A stretch of DNA of 5,344 nt, from NCBI GenBank assembly GCA_017650795.1, contig JAGCEE010000256.1:1-5344 (forward strand), read 5' to 3'. Numbering within the stretch: position 1 is the stretch's first letter; each line of letters begins with the position of its first letter. This stretch comes from Clostridia bacterium (GTDB taxonomy: Bacteria; Bacillota; Clostridia; Christensenellales; UBA1242). The notes under the pieces are model-generated. The model saw only the letters and a list, made by a program, of their open reading frames with translations. It was not told the origin of the DNA and ran no database searches. A program made the translations under genes and the position numbers. Positions 1-5,344 of this stretch are shown piece after piece.

Positions 1-267
1 AAGTAGCTCTTTTGGGGGTTTTGTTTGTTCAATATCTATCGGTTTTATATTTTCATCAATCATAGATAATATAAATGCCCTAAATTTGCCTTGCTTACCC
101 TCGCTTATTATGTCTTCTGCAAGTGATGAAGAATGAGCAAATTTTTTTTCTAAAATCATAGGAAGAAGTCCATGATGTTCAAGAATGGTTGGAAAAAGCT
201 CACGGCACAGATATGCCATTTTTTCGCTATAATGTTTTTTTATGTATTTTAAATCTGCATTTTCCAT
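1..267 (-). CDS. LRR-family paralogue, N-terminal 89 residues only (runs off left edge)
   Basis: This is the 5' part of a third copy of the paralogous family. It reads MENADLKYIKKHYSEKMAY... for 89 codons with no stop and leaves the window at base 1, so it is partial because of the boundary, not visibly broken. The start is supported by TAGGAT (273-278) six bases upstream and by the same MENxDLKYIKKHY start in both complete copies. It lies 12 nt downstream of the 571-aa gene and its ribosome site almost touches that gene's stop codon, so the two are probably co-transcribed and translationally linked. It differs from the 571-aa protein at 7 of 89 residues, and residues 64-89 are identical. At residues 14-16 it reads SEK, like the 459-aa copy, where the 571-aa copy reads GEQ. 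Function is unknown; whether it carries C-terminal LRRs cannot be seen here. Confidence 0.9.
   Translation of the reverse strand, partial: MENADLKYIKKHYSEKMAYLCRELFPTILEHHGLLPMILEKKFAHSSSLAEDIISEGKQGKFRAFILSMIDENIKPIDIEQTKPPKELL
1..267 (-). repeat. Direct repeat of 1729-1995 (paralogous 5' ends)
   Basis: Bases 1-267 align without gaps to 1729-1995, with 15 mismatches by hand count (about 94% identity). All mismatches fall in 80-267; bases 1-79 match 1729-1807 exactly. Seven of the 15 changes are synonymous. This shows a recent duplication or partial gene conversion between adjacent genes. Confidence 0.93.
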
Positions 268-279
268 TTTTTATCCTAT

Positions 280-1995
280 TTATTTTTGTAAATCTATTGT
301 ATTTATTTTTAACCTTTTTAAAATTGCCGAGGCTTCTGGATGTCGAGCTAATGCGTCATTACCAATATAAGATAATTCTGGCAGTTTTAAGCTTTTTAAA
401 GATTCATTTTTATATAGAAAATTACTTTTAACAGTTTTTAATTTTGGCAAAACTAATCTTTTTAAACGGTTATTCATATACAAAAAACCATCATCTACAA
501 TTTCCAAGTTTGGCAATTCTAATTTTGTAAGGTAACTATTATGAAATAGAAAGTATTTGCCGGCCACTTTTAATAATGGCAAATTTAATTCTTTAAGTGC
601 AAAATTACAATCCATAAAACCATCATCTACTGAAATTAATTCCGGCAAATTAACATATTCTATAATTTCATTTCTTGACAAAAAGCTTTCTCCTGTTTTA
701 GTTAATAATGGTAATTCTATTCTTTTTAAAGTTTCATTAAAACATAAAAATGCCGACTCAACACTTTCTAGTTTTGGTGCATAAACTTCTTGCAGTTCAC
801 CGCCCCTGCCAACAAAATATTTTCCTATGGTGGTCACATTCGGCAAAATTAATCTTTTTAGCGACTTATTTGCACCTAGAACATTATTTGCAATAGTCTT
901 TACTGATGGTATGTTTATTTCTTCTAATGCTATATTAGCGTATAAAAAGTCGTCGACAAGAGTAACAATATTTCTATTGTCATATTTTATTATTTCATTT
1001 TGTTTATTTAATGTGATTAAAACATCTTCGCCGTCTTTTACTTTAAAGCGTACAACCCTGTTTTTATCTTCATCTGTCTCAATTGAAATACTTAATATTT
1101 TACCAATGCTTTGAATAAATGAATCATGTTTGTCTGCCGTTTTAATGGATTGGCTCTTTTTTGCCATATCCACAACAAAATAATCCATTACAATATACCT
1201 TGCTGGGTCTAATTGTTTTGGAGTGCCATTATTTATTATTACATTATTTTCGCAATAATAAGTATTATCAATCTCTTGATTATATCTATAAAACTTTCCA
1301 TCTCCAGCTAAAACATAGTTATTTAATTCAAAACTAATCGGACCCATATCTACAATATCAATATTGTATGTTTCAGAAAACGCACTACTTAATCCAGGAA
1401 TAATATTATCTAAATCATTGGAAAATGTTGCATCTGGATTTGCAACAGTATGATTGTATCTATTTTTTATACTTAGCCAACTGCTTCTTTCTTTTGAAAA
1501 CTGAATACTTATTACGCTTGTGCCGTATTCATCTTGCCTCTCTGGATTTTTAAAATCCTTCCTTTTTATTTGGTCTACATTCTTTTTTACTGCAAACCAA
1601 ACCCTACAACTATCTAGCCTTCCCCCTTTAAATGTGCAAAGTTCTTCACCTTTTGCATAGTAATGCTTAAAACTTTGAATATCTTCTTCCGTTTTACATT
1701 CTGGATACAATATATATCCAGCCTCATCAAGTAGCTCTTTTGGGGGTTTTGTTTGTTCAATATCTATCGGTTTTATATTTTCATCAATCATAGATAATAT
1801 AAATGCCTTGAATTTGCCTTGCTTATCCTCGCTTATTATGTCTTCTGCAAGTGATGAAGAATGAGCAAATTTTTTTTCTAAAATCATAGGAAGAAGCCCA
1901 CGATATTCAAGAATGGTTGGAAAAAGCTCACGACACAAGTGTGCCATTTGTTCGCCATAATGTTTTTTAATATATTTTAAATCTGCGTTTTCCAT
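280..1995 (-). CDS. 571-aa leucine-rich repeat protein with uncharacterised conserved N-terminal region
   Basis: The protein has no N-terminal hydrophobic stretch, so no signal peptide or membrane anchor is seen and a cytoplasmic location is inferred. Residues 1-70 look helical and 71-90 form a variable linker. Residues 91-210 are the best-conserved block, with EAGYILYPEC, SFKHYYA, RVWFAVKK and RYNH.V.NPDATFSND. Residues 216-333 look beta-rich and include LDPARYIVMDYFVVDMAK. Residues 335-554 are ten 22-residue LRRs of the pattern LxxLxLPxLxxVxxxFLxxNxx, related in style to BspA/TpLRR repeats but one residue shorter; the first is degenerate. A 17-residue tail follows. LRRs normally form a protein-binding solenoid, so a recognition or adaptor role is inferred. 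The first 210 residues are colinear and about 72% identical to the 459-aa neighbour by hand count. ATG 1995 is chosen because a TAG lies in frame four codons upstream and the paralogues start identically. The ribosome site AAAGGA (2010-2015) is distant, 14 nt. I do not recognise the N-terminal region. Confidence 0.92.
   Translation of the reverse strand: MENADLKYIKKHYGEQMAHLCRELFPTILEYRGLLPMILEKKFAHSSSLAEDIISEDKQGKFKAFILSMIDENIKPIDIEQTKPPKELLDEAGYILYPECKTEEDIQSFKHYYAKGEELCTFKGGRLDSCRVWFAVKKNVDQIKRKDFKNPERQDEYGTSVISIQFSKERSSWLSIKNRYNHTVANPDATFSNDLDNIIPGLSSAFSETYNIDIVDMGPISFELNNYVLAGDGKFYRYNQEIDNTYYCENNVIINNGTPKQLDPARYIVMDYFVVDMAKKSQSIKTADKHDSFIQSIGKILSISIETDEDKNRVVRFKVKDGEDVLITLNKQNEIIKYDNRNIVTLVDDFLYANIALEEINIPSVKTIANNVLGANKSLKRLILPNVTTIGKYFVGRGGELQEVYAPKLESVESAFLCFNETLKRIELPLLTKTGESFLSRNEIIEYVNLPELISVDDGFMDCNFALKELNLPLLKVAGKYFLFHNSYLTKLELPNLEIVDDGFLYMNNRLKRLVLPKLKTVKSNFLYKNESLKSLKLPELSYIGNDALARHPEASAILKRLKINTIDLQK
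334..993 (-). repeat. Ten tandem 66-nt units encoding 22-aa leucine-rich repeats
   Basis: These are in-frame repeats within the 571-aa gene. Every unit is exactly 22 codons, for example LKRLVLPKLKTVKSNFLYKNES and LTKLELPNLEIVDDGFLYMNNR (each slightly over one motif length). Conserved positions are Leu1, Leu4, Leu6, Pro7, Leu9, a hydrophobic residue at 12, Phe16-Leu17 and Asn20. The first unit (from residue 335) lacks the LP signature. The DNA units are diverged, so this is not a simple satellite. Confidence 0.88.
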
Positions 1996-2035
1996 AATGG
2001 TTGACTAATTCCTTTAAAATCTATGTTGATTTTTT

Positions 2036-2063
2036 ATAATATTTCTATAATCAAATATATCAA
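2036..2063 (-). promoter_or_regulatory. Possible internal promoter before the 571-aa LRR gene
   Basis: In the 78-nt gap between the two complete LRR genes, TTGATA (2058-2063) and TATTAT (2036-2041) are 16 nt apart on the minus strand, about 40 nt before the start. Such matches are common in AT-rich DNA, so this is weak. No convincing terminator is seen in this gap. Confidence 0.3.
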
Positions 2064-2073
2064 ATTTCTAAAC

Positions 2074-3453
2074 TTACAATTCAATAGATGCGCCTATTTT
2101 GCCCAAAAAACTTTCCCTCTTTGGATGTGTAAACAAAAATCTACCTGCCTCATACTCTAGTTTAGGTGCGTTTAATTCAGTGAGTGCTTTATTAAGATAA
2201 CAAAAGCCTCCCCCAATTCTTTTTATTTTTGGTAAATCTAACTTTGTTAGTGATTTAGCATCGCCCATAAATCTATCTCCAGCAGATTCTAGCAATGGCA
2301 AACTTAATTCTTCAATTTTTTTACTGTCATGAAGAAAATCGGAACCAACACTTTTTAATGATGGCAAGTTTAATTCTTTTATGCCCAAATCGTAATTTAA
2401 GAAAAAATCATCAGCATGCTCAAGATTTTTGTTGTCTATTTTAATTATTCTATTATTACTGTCCAATGTAATTAAAACATCTTCGCCATCTTTTACTTTA
2501 AAACGTACAACCCTGTTTTTATTTTCATCTCTTTCAACGGTAATACTTGCAATTTCTCCAATACTCTTAGGAAAACTGTCTTTGTGTTTTGTTGTGATAG
2601 ATTGACTACCTTTTGCCATATCTACAATAAAATAGTCCATTACAATATATCTTGCAGGGTCCAGTTTTTTAGGCTCGTTATTTTCTATTATTATATTGTT
2701 CTCACAATAATAAACACCATCAATCTCACAATTATATCTATATCTCTTGCCATCATTAGCAACAACATAATTATCCATTTTAAAATCTAATTTGCGCTCT
2801 AAATCGCCATATATATTAAGACCATAAGTGACAGCAAACGCATCAGATAATCCTGCCCTAATGTTTTCCAAATCGTTGCTAAATGTTGCATCTGGATTCG
2901 AAACGCGATGGTTGTATCTGTTCTTTATGCTAAGAATATTTTTTTCACCTTTTGAAAACTGAATACTGATTACACTTGTACCATATTCATCTTGTCTTAA
3001 TGGACTATCAAAATCCTCTCTTTTAATTTGGTCTACATCTTTTTTTACAGCAAACCAAACTCGGCACGATTCAAGCCTTCTACCATTAAAAGTACAAATC
3101 TCTTCGCCTGATGCATAATAATGCTTAAAACTTTGAATCTCTTCTTCGGTTTTACATTCTGGATACAATATATAGCCCGCCTCATCCATCAGTTGCTCCG
3201 GAGTTTTTGTTCCTGCCGATGCAATGCTTAGCCTTTGGGAATCAGACATGGCATATATAAAAGATTTAAAACCATCTTTCTTACCACCATCGATTATGTC
3301 ATCTGCTAACGAAGATGAATGTGCAAATGCTTGTTCCAATAAACCGGTAAGAAGCCCAGGAGTTTCTAGAAGGGTTGGAAAAAGCTCACGGCAAAGGTGT
3401 GCCATTTTCTCGCTATAATGCTTTTTAATATATTTTAAATCTTCGTTTTCCAT
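2074..3453 (-). CDS. 459-aa leucine-rich repeat protein, shorter paralogue
   Basis: This is the second complete member of the family. Its N-terminal region (residues 1-335) aligns with the 571-aa copy without gaps through residue 210. Identity by hand count is about 80% over residues 91-210 but only 16 of 40 over residues 51-90, so the linker diverges fastest. Residues 336-445 hold five 22-residue LRRs (the first degenerate), half the number in its neighbour, followed by a 14-residue tail. Cysteines at 21, 100, 120 and 130 are conserved in both copies. No signal peptide or membrane segment is seen. I place the start at ATG 3453, not at an in-frame ATG eight codons upstream: the protein then begins MENEDLKYIKKHY like its paralogues, and AAAAGGA lies 10 nt upstream. 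This start shares one base with the stop of the preceding 99-aa gene (TAATG), so the two are very likely translationally coupled. Function is unknown; protein recognition through the LRRs is inferred. Confidence 0.92.
   Translation of the reverse strand: MENEDLKYIKKHYSEKMAHLCRELFPTLLETPGLLTGLLEQAFAHSSSLADDIIDGGKKDGFKSFIYAMSDSQRLSIASAGTKTPEQLMDEAGYILYPECKTEEEIQSFKHYYASGEEICTFNGRRLESCRVWFAVKKDVDQIKREDFDSPLRQDEYGTSVISIQFSKGEKNILSIKNRYNHRVSNPDATFSNDLENIRAGLSDAFAVTYGLNIYGDLERKLDFKMDNYVVANDGKRYRYNCEIDGVYYCENNIIIENNEPKKLDPARYIVMDYFIVDMAKGSQSITTKHKDSFPKSIGEIASITVERDENKNRVVRFKVKDGEDVLITLDSNNRIIKIDNKNLEHADDFFLNYDLGIKELNLPSLKSVGSDFLHDSKKIEELSLPLLESAGDRFMGDAKSLTKLDLPKIKRIGGGFCYLNKALTELNAPKLEYEAGRFLFTHPKRESFLGKIGASIEL
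2119..2448 (-). repeat. Five tandem 66-nt units encoding 22-aa leucine-rich repeats
   Basis: This is the same repeat type as in the downstream paralogue, at residues 336-445 of the 459-aa protein. The first unit (IIKIDNKNLEHADDFFLNYDLG pattern) matches the degenerate first unit of the ten-repeat copy. The last unit has LNAPKL in place of LxLPxL. The phase relative to the N-terminal region is the same in both genes, so the difference in length is a whole-repeat gain or loss. Confidence 0.87.
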
Positions 3454-3752
3454 TAACCATAAATCCTTTTCATGCAAATAATTTTGCCGTCATGCTTAAC
3501 AACAATATACTCGGTATCCTTTAGGTCGCGGACTTCCTGTGGAGTTCTCTTTTGGGTTTCCTCAAATGCATAAGGAACACAAAACTTAGGAGAAGACATA
3601 TCGAGTAATTCTTTAGAAATTAAGATTTTGTCACCAACAGATAAACCATCAATGCCATATAATTCAAAACCGAGTTTGTATTCCTTATTATTTTTACCAG
3701 TTAGAACATACATTCCATATTCTTCTATTTTTGCGACTATCAATGTTTCCAT
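3453..3752 (-). CDS. 99-aa small beta-rich protein, first gene of the LRR operon
   Basis: I do not recognise this protein. Residues 1-48 (METLIVAKIEEYGMYVLTGK... through SVGDKILISKELL) alternate short strands with glycine turns, in a pattern resembling a small beta-barrel or S1/OB-like fold. The VGDKI turn is typical of such barrels, but this is an inference from pattern only. Residues 49-75 (SSPKFCVPYAFEE...) are a linker, and residues 80-97 (DTEYIVVKHDGKIICMKRI) form a likely beta-hairpin. There is no signal peptide or transmembrane segment. The start is well supported: GAGGTGA (3757-3763) lies 4 nt upstream and a promoter sits behind it. Its stop overlaps the start of the 459-aa LRR gene by one base, implying stoichiometric production. 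It could be a partner or regulator of the LRR proteins. Nothing in it suggests an enzyme. Confidence 0.85.
   Translation of the reverse strand: METLIVAKIEEYGMYVLTGKNNKEYKLGFELYGIDGLSVGDKILISKELLDMSSPKFCVPYAFEETQKRTPQEVRDLKDTEYIVVKHDGKIICMKRIYG
3464..3470 (-). promoter_or_regulatory. Ribosome binding site within the 99-aa gene, for the coupled LRR gene
   Basis: AAAAGGA on the minus strand lies 10 nt before ATG 3453 and inside the coding end of the 99-aa gene. With the TAATG overlap it fits translational coupling and argues against the longer start at 3477. Confidence 0.6.
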
Positions 3753-3756
3753 AACT

Positions 3757-3763
3757 TCACCTC
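3757..3763 (-). promoter_or_regulatory. Strong ribosome binding site of the 99-aa gene
   Basis: GAGGTGA on the minus strand, 4 nt before ATG 3752. It is the best Shine-Dalgarno match in the window and fixes this start. Confidence 0.8.
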
Positions 3764-3782
3764 TCTTTCTTTATTATTTATA

Positions 3783-3811
3783 ATAATAGCATAATATTCT
3801 CGCTTTGTAAA
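3783..3811 (-). promoter_or_regulatory. Sigma-A-like promoter of the minus-strand LRR operon
   Basis: Read on the minus strand, the -35 box TTTACA (3806-3811) and -10 box TATTAT (3783-3788) are separated by 17 nt. It lies about 30 nt upstream of the 99-aa gene's start. A perfect 7-bp AT-only palindrome (TTATTAT-TT-ATAATAA, 3771-3786) overlaps the -10 and start-site region. Confidence 0.6.
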
Positions 3812-3821
3812 TAATAAATTT

Positions 3822-3921
3822 TATACCAATACCTAATTATGTGTTTTTAACACTTAAAGACTTTTGTACATTGGCCTTAGGTTATAAATAACTATTGCAA
3901 ATTGAATTTAGGTATGGTATA
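3822..3921. repeat. Inverted repeat flanking the divergent promoters (candidate operator)
   Basis: The left arm TATACCAATACCTAATT (3822-3838) and the reverse complement of the right arm, TATACCATACCTAAATT (3905-3921), match in 16 of 18 aligned columns with two single-base gaps. The left arm lies about 10 bp upstream of the minus-strand -35 box; the right arm enters the plus-strand -10 box. Arm centres are 83 bp apart, close to eight helical turns. A third partial copy (ACCTAA, reverse strand, 3877-3882) lies between them. Confidence 0.4.
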
Positions 3922-3923
3922 AT
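3895..3923 (+). promoter_or_regulatory. Sigma-A-like promoter of the small-protein/kinase operon
   Basis: The -35 box TTGCAA (3895-3900) and consensus -10 box TATAAT (3918-3923) are 17 nt apart, with an extended -10 TGG (3915-3917). Transcription would start near 3930, leaving a leader of only about 16 nt before ATG 3946. Confidence 0.72.
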
Positions 3924-3933
3924 AAAGAAAAAC

Positions 3934-3937
3934 GGAG
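3934..3937 (+). promoter_or_regulatory. Ribosome binding site deciding the 3946 start
   Basis: GGAG lies 8 nt before ATG 3946. The alternative upstream start would lie within the promoter itself. Confidence 0.7.
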
Positions 3938-3945
3938 ATAAAAAT

Positions 3946-4212
3946 ATGGCAAGTTTAACAGATGAACAAAAAACAGAATACAAAGAGCACATTTTCTTGG
4001 CCAACTCTTTATATAACGAAGCAAAAATCGCAATTCGTGAAGGCTGTACACATATAGCAAAAACAAAACTTGAATCTGCTATGGCACATTATAAGTCCGC
4101 TGGACAAATAGTTGCCGGAAAAAGCATTGTTGGCACAAACGAAGCATTGGCTGGAATTAAAAAATGTGGTGATTTAATTGCCGCAATAGTTGAAGAATCA
4201 AGAGAAAAGTAA
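3946..4212 (+). CDS. 88-aa helical small protein upstream of a HipA-like kinase
   Basis: I do not recognise this family. The sequence MASLTDEQKTEYKEH... looks almost wholly alpha-helical. The likely helices are residues 5-30, 35-54 and 60-85, rich in Ala, Lys and Glu. The AKIAIREG...KLESAMAHYKSAG stretch resembles a TPR/MIT-like helical hairpin, though only by pattern. No HTH DNA-binding motif is apparent, so it is not an obvious HipB. The start at 3946 is preferred over an in-frame TTG at 3895: GGAG (3934-3937) lies 8 nt upstream of 3946, and the longer reading would begin inside the -35 box and run through the promoter. It is followed after 40 nt by the kinase-like gene on the same strand, with no terminator between, so the two probably form one operon. 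An accessory or antitoxin-like role for the kinase is a guess from position. Confidence 0.85.
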   Translation: MASLTDEQKTEYKEHIFLANSLYNEAKIAIREGCTHIAKTKLESAMAHYKSAGQIVAGKSIVGTNEALAGIKKCGDLIAAIVEESREK

Positions 4213-4238
4213 AATATGCCCTTATTTTTGGACATTTT

Positions 4239-4243
4239 GGGGA
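4239..4243 (+). promoter_or_regulatory. Ribosome binding site deciding the kinase start at 4253
   Basis: GGGGA lies 9 nt before ATG 4253, inside the 40-nt gap after the 88-aa gene. It supports 4253 over the upstream in-frame TTG at 4190. Confidence 0.65.
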
Positions 4244-4252
4244 ATTATTAAA

Positions 4253-5269
4253 ATGGATAAAAAACCTATATTAAAAAACTTAAATAAATTTTCCAACATC
4301 AAACTAGCACGAGGTGTTAATTTATTAAATCTAAGCAGTGTTTCAAGGTCTCACGACGAATTAAGATACCTTGGCGTTTCTACAAAAACTTTTGGCAAAA
4401 ACTGGTTTGTTTTACCAGACAAATCAAAAGCAATTTTTAAGTCGTACGATTTTAGTTCGTCACTTGGCCTAAAAAAACTAAGAATAATAAATGAGGTTTT
4501 GTGTTATCAACTTGCAAAACAAGTTGGTATGCCTTGTGCCAGATATGAACCAGCACACATACAAAACAAAGTTGGTCTTATTTCGTATAATTTTTTAAAA
4601 AAAGGCGAAACATTAAAAACACTTCATGAATTGTTAAAAGTAGACAAAGTGCTTGATTCAAATTTAAGTGATACATTAAATGCTTTGGAAATGTACGGCG
4701 ACTATGGTTATAATTACAATAAAAAAGAAATACTAAAAGAACTTTTTAAGTTTATTGTTTTTGATACCATTACCATTCAATCAGACAGGCACTCAAATAA
4801 TATCCATTTTATCTTTAATGAAAAAAAATCCGAAATCAAACTTGCACCAGCCTTTGATAACGAATTCGCCTTTTCCATTGATTTAATTTATAATAATTAC
4901 AAAAACGATAAAAGCACACTAGAAAAAAGTATAGATGATGTTAGAAAAGATTATTCTAAGTGGGCAAAATATTTTACAATTTTAGAGGAATTAAGGTCTC
5001 CAAGAAATGCCTTTATAAATAATGTACATAACATTTGTGCAATGGCAAAGGCTGACAAAGAATTAGGAAAAGTACTAAATAATATTTTAGACAACATAAA
5101 TCCAAGCGAAGCATTTAAAGTGCTAGAAAATAATGATTATAAAATATCCAAAGAATACAAAGAATTTGTAGAAACCGTTGTAAGCGAGAATGTAAAAATT
5201 ATTAGGTCCGAACTTGAAAATGTAAATCAAGAAGACACAGAGTATTTTAAAGAAGAAATTATTAGATAA
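4253..5269 (+). CDS. 338-aa HipA/CtkA-like Ser/Thr protein kinase
   Basis: The protein is predicted to phosphorylate a protein target in the cytoplasm. Several features match the HipA C-terminal kinase fold. AIFKSYD (residues 60-66) supplies a candidate ATP-binding Lys63. NEVLCYQLAKQVGMPCARYEP (from residue 80) matches the helix that begins NE in HipA-like kinases, with Glu81. FIVFDTITIQSDRHSNN (167-183) is the catalytic loop, with Asp178 and Asn183 spaced as in HipA. LAPAFDNE (197-204) supplies metal-binding Asp202. All key residues are present, so activity is plausible. At 338 residues it is shorter than HipA and lacks an obvious HipA N-terminal subdomain, which fits the compact CtkA-like or HipT-like forms better. 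The C-terminal third is helical and unrecognised. ATG 4253 is chosen because GGGGA (4239-4243) lies 9 nt upstream; an in-frame TTG at 4190 overlaps the preceding gene and lacks a good site. The neighbour is an 88-aa non-HTH protein, so the toxin-antitoxin reading is tentative. Target and name are not assignable. Confidence 0.82.
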   Translation: MDKKPILKNLNKFSNIKLARGVNLLNLSSVSRSHDELRYLGVSTKTFGKNWFVLPDKSKAIFKSYDFSSSLGLKKLRIINEVLCYQLAKQVGMPCARYEPAHIQNKVGLISYNFLKKGETLKTLHELLKVDKVLDSNLSDTLNALEMYGDYGYNYNKKEILKELFKFIVFDTITIQSDRHSNNIHFIFNEKKSEIKLAPAFDNEFAFSIDLIYNNYKNDKSTLEKSIDDVRKDYSKWAKYFTILEELRSPRNAFINNVHNICAMAKADKELGKVLNNILDNINPSEAFKVLENNDYKISKEYKEFVETVVSENVKIIRSELENVNQEDTEYFKEEIIR

Positions 5270-5290
5270 TTTATCTTTAATTAAACAATA

Positions 5291-5307
5291 ATTATTTCGC
5301 AAATAAT
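5291..5307. other. AT-rich perfect hairpin downstream of the kinase gene
   Basis: ATTATTT-CGC-AAATAAT forms a perfect 7-bp stem with a 3-base loop, 21 nt after the kinase stop. A smaller stem (AGATAA-T-TTATCT, 5264-5276) overlaps the stop codon. Neither is GC-rich or followed by a clean T-run on the plus strand, so I do not call a terminator; a weak terminator or operator is possible. Confidence 0.3.
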
Positions 5308-5331
5308 ACAAATAAAAATTTAAAAAAATAT

Positions 5332-5336
5332 GGGAG
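5332..5336 (+). promoter_or_regulatory. Possible ribosome binding site for a gene beyond the right edge
   Basis: GGGAG sits 8 nt from the window end, after an A-rich stretch. A start codon just past the edge would be well placed. Alternatively, the overlapping ATG at 5330 could itself begin a gene, but it has no ribosome site upstream. Confidence 0.3.
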
Positions 5337-5344
5337 ATTTTAGC

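Noticed and set aside
334..993. CRISPR or satellite array
   Set aside because: The 66-nt periodicity is diverged, continuous and in frame, encoding LRRs, with no constant repeat and unique spacer structure.
189..1114. Plus-strand open frames (189-431, 557-784, 827-1114) opposite the 571-aa gene and the truncated copy
   Set aside because: They lie antisense to clear coding sequence that is conserved between paralogues, and their products are low-complexity or hydrophobic shadows with no family resemblance.
1..1995. Insertion sequence or composite element bounded by the 267-bp direct repeats
   Set aside because: The repeats are the paralogous 5' ends of two genes in the same orientation; there is no transposase, terminal inverted repeat or target duplication.
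2584..3418. Plus-strand open frames (2584-2790, 3224-3418) opposite the 459-aa gene
   Set aside because: They are antisense to conserved coding sequence, are not preserved at the matching place in the paralogue, and encode Ile/Asn-rich or irregular peptides.
3454..3477. Longer start for the 459-aa LRR gene (eight extra residues, MHEKDLWL)
   Set aside because: The paralogues begin at MENxDLKY, and a ribosome site plus the TAATG overlap support ATG 3453.
3895..3945. Longer start of the 88-aa gene at a TTG at 3895
   Set aside because: The extension covers the -35 and -10 boxes, whereas GGAG is well placed for ATG 3946.
4190..4252. Longer start of the kinase gene at a TTG at 4190
   Set aside because: It overlaps the preceding gene by 23 nt and has no suitable ribosome site, whereas ATG 4253 has GGGGA at 9 nt.
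5123..5311. Minus-strand 62-aa hydrophobic open frame at the right end
   Set aside because: It is antisense to the kinase C-terminus; its Phe/Ile/Tyr-rich composition is what AT-rich antisense DNA gives.
1..5344. Alternative genetic code (TGA as Trp)
   Set aside because: No in-frame TGA was seen in the genes and Trp is TGG. All five visible stops are TAA, so the standard bacterial code fits, though the window alone cannot prove it.

Overview
The window is AT-rich (roughly 30% GC by eye), has strong Shine-Dalgarno sites, ends all five complete genes with TAA and encodes Trp as TGG. This fits an uncultured low-GC Firmicute, for example a gut Clostridia or Bacilli lineage. That placement is inference; no taxonomic marker is present.

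Layout. A divergent control region of about 190 bp (3753-3945) separates two gene blocks. To the left, on the minus strand, is a four-gene run. It starts with a 99-aa small protein (3453-3752). Three paralogues of one large cytoplasmic-looking family follow: 459 aa (2074-3453), 571 aa (280-1995) and a copy cut by the window edge (1-267). Each paralogue has a well-conserved N-terminal region of about 330 residues that I do not recognise. In the two complete copies this is followed by 22-residue leucine-rich repeats of the type LxxLxLPxLxxVxxxFLxxNxx, five in one copy and ten in the other. The first two genes overlap by one base (TAATG), the last two are 12 nt apart, and the middle gap of 78 nt may hold a second promoter.

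To the right, on the plus strand, is a two-gene unit: an 88-aa helical small protein (3946-4212), then a 338-aa kinase-like protein (4253-5269). The latter carries the HipA/CtkA-type catalytic signature (DRHSNN, then a metal-binding Asp in APAFDNE). The last 75 bp hold AT-rich hairpins and a possible ribosome site for a gene beyond the window.

How they may work together. The sequence shows good sigma-A-like promoters facing outward from the control region. It also shows a near-perfect 17-nt inverted repeat, one arm next to each promoter, so the blocks may be co-regulated. The small-protein-plus-HipA-like-kinase pair resembles a toxin-antitoxin unit without a recognisable HTH antitoxin. The LRR block looks like a locally duplicating family whose repeat number varies. 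Any functional link between the two blocks is a hypothesis.
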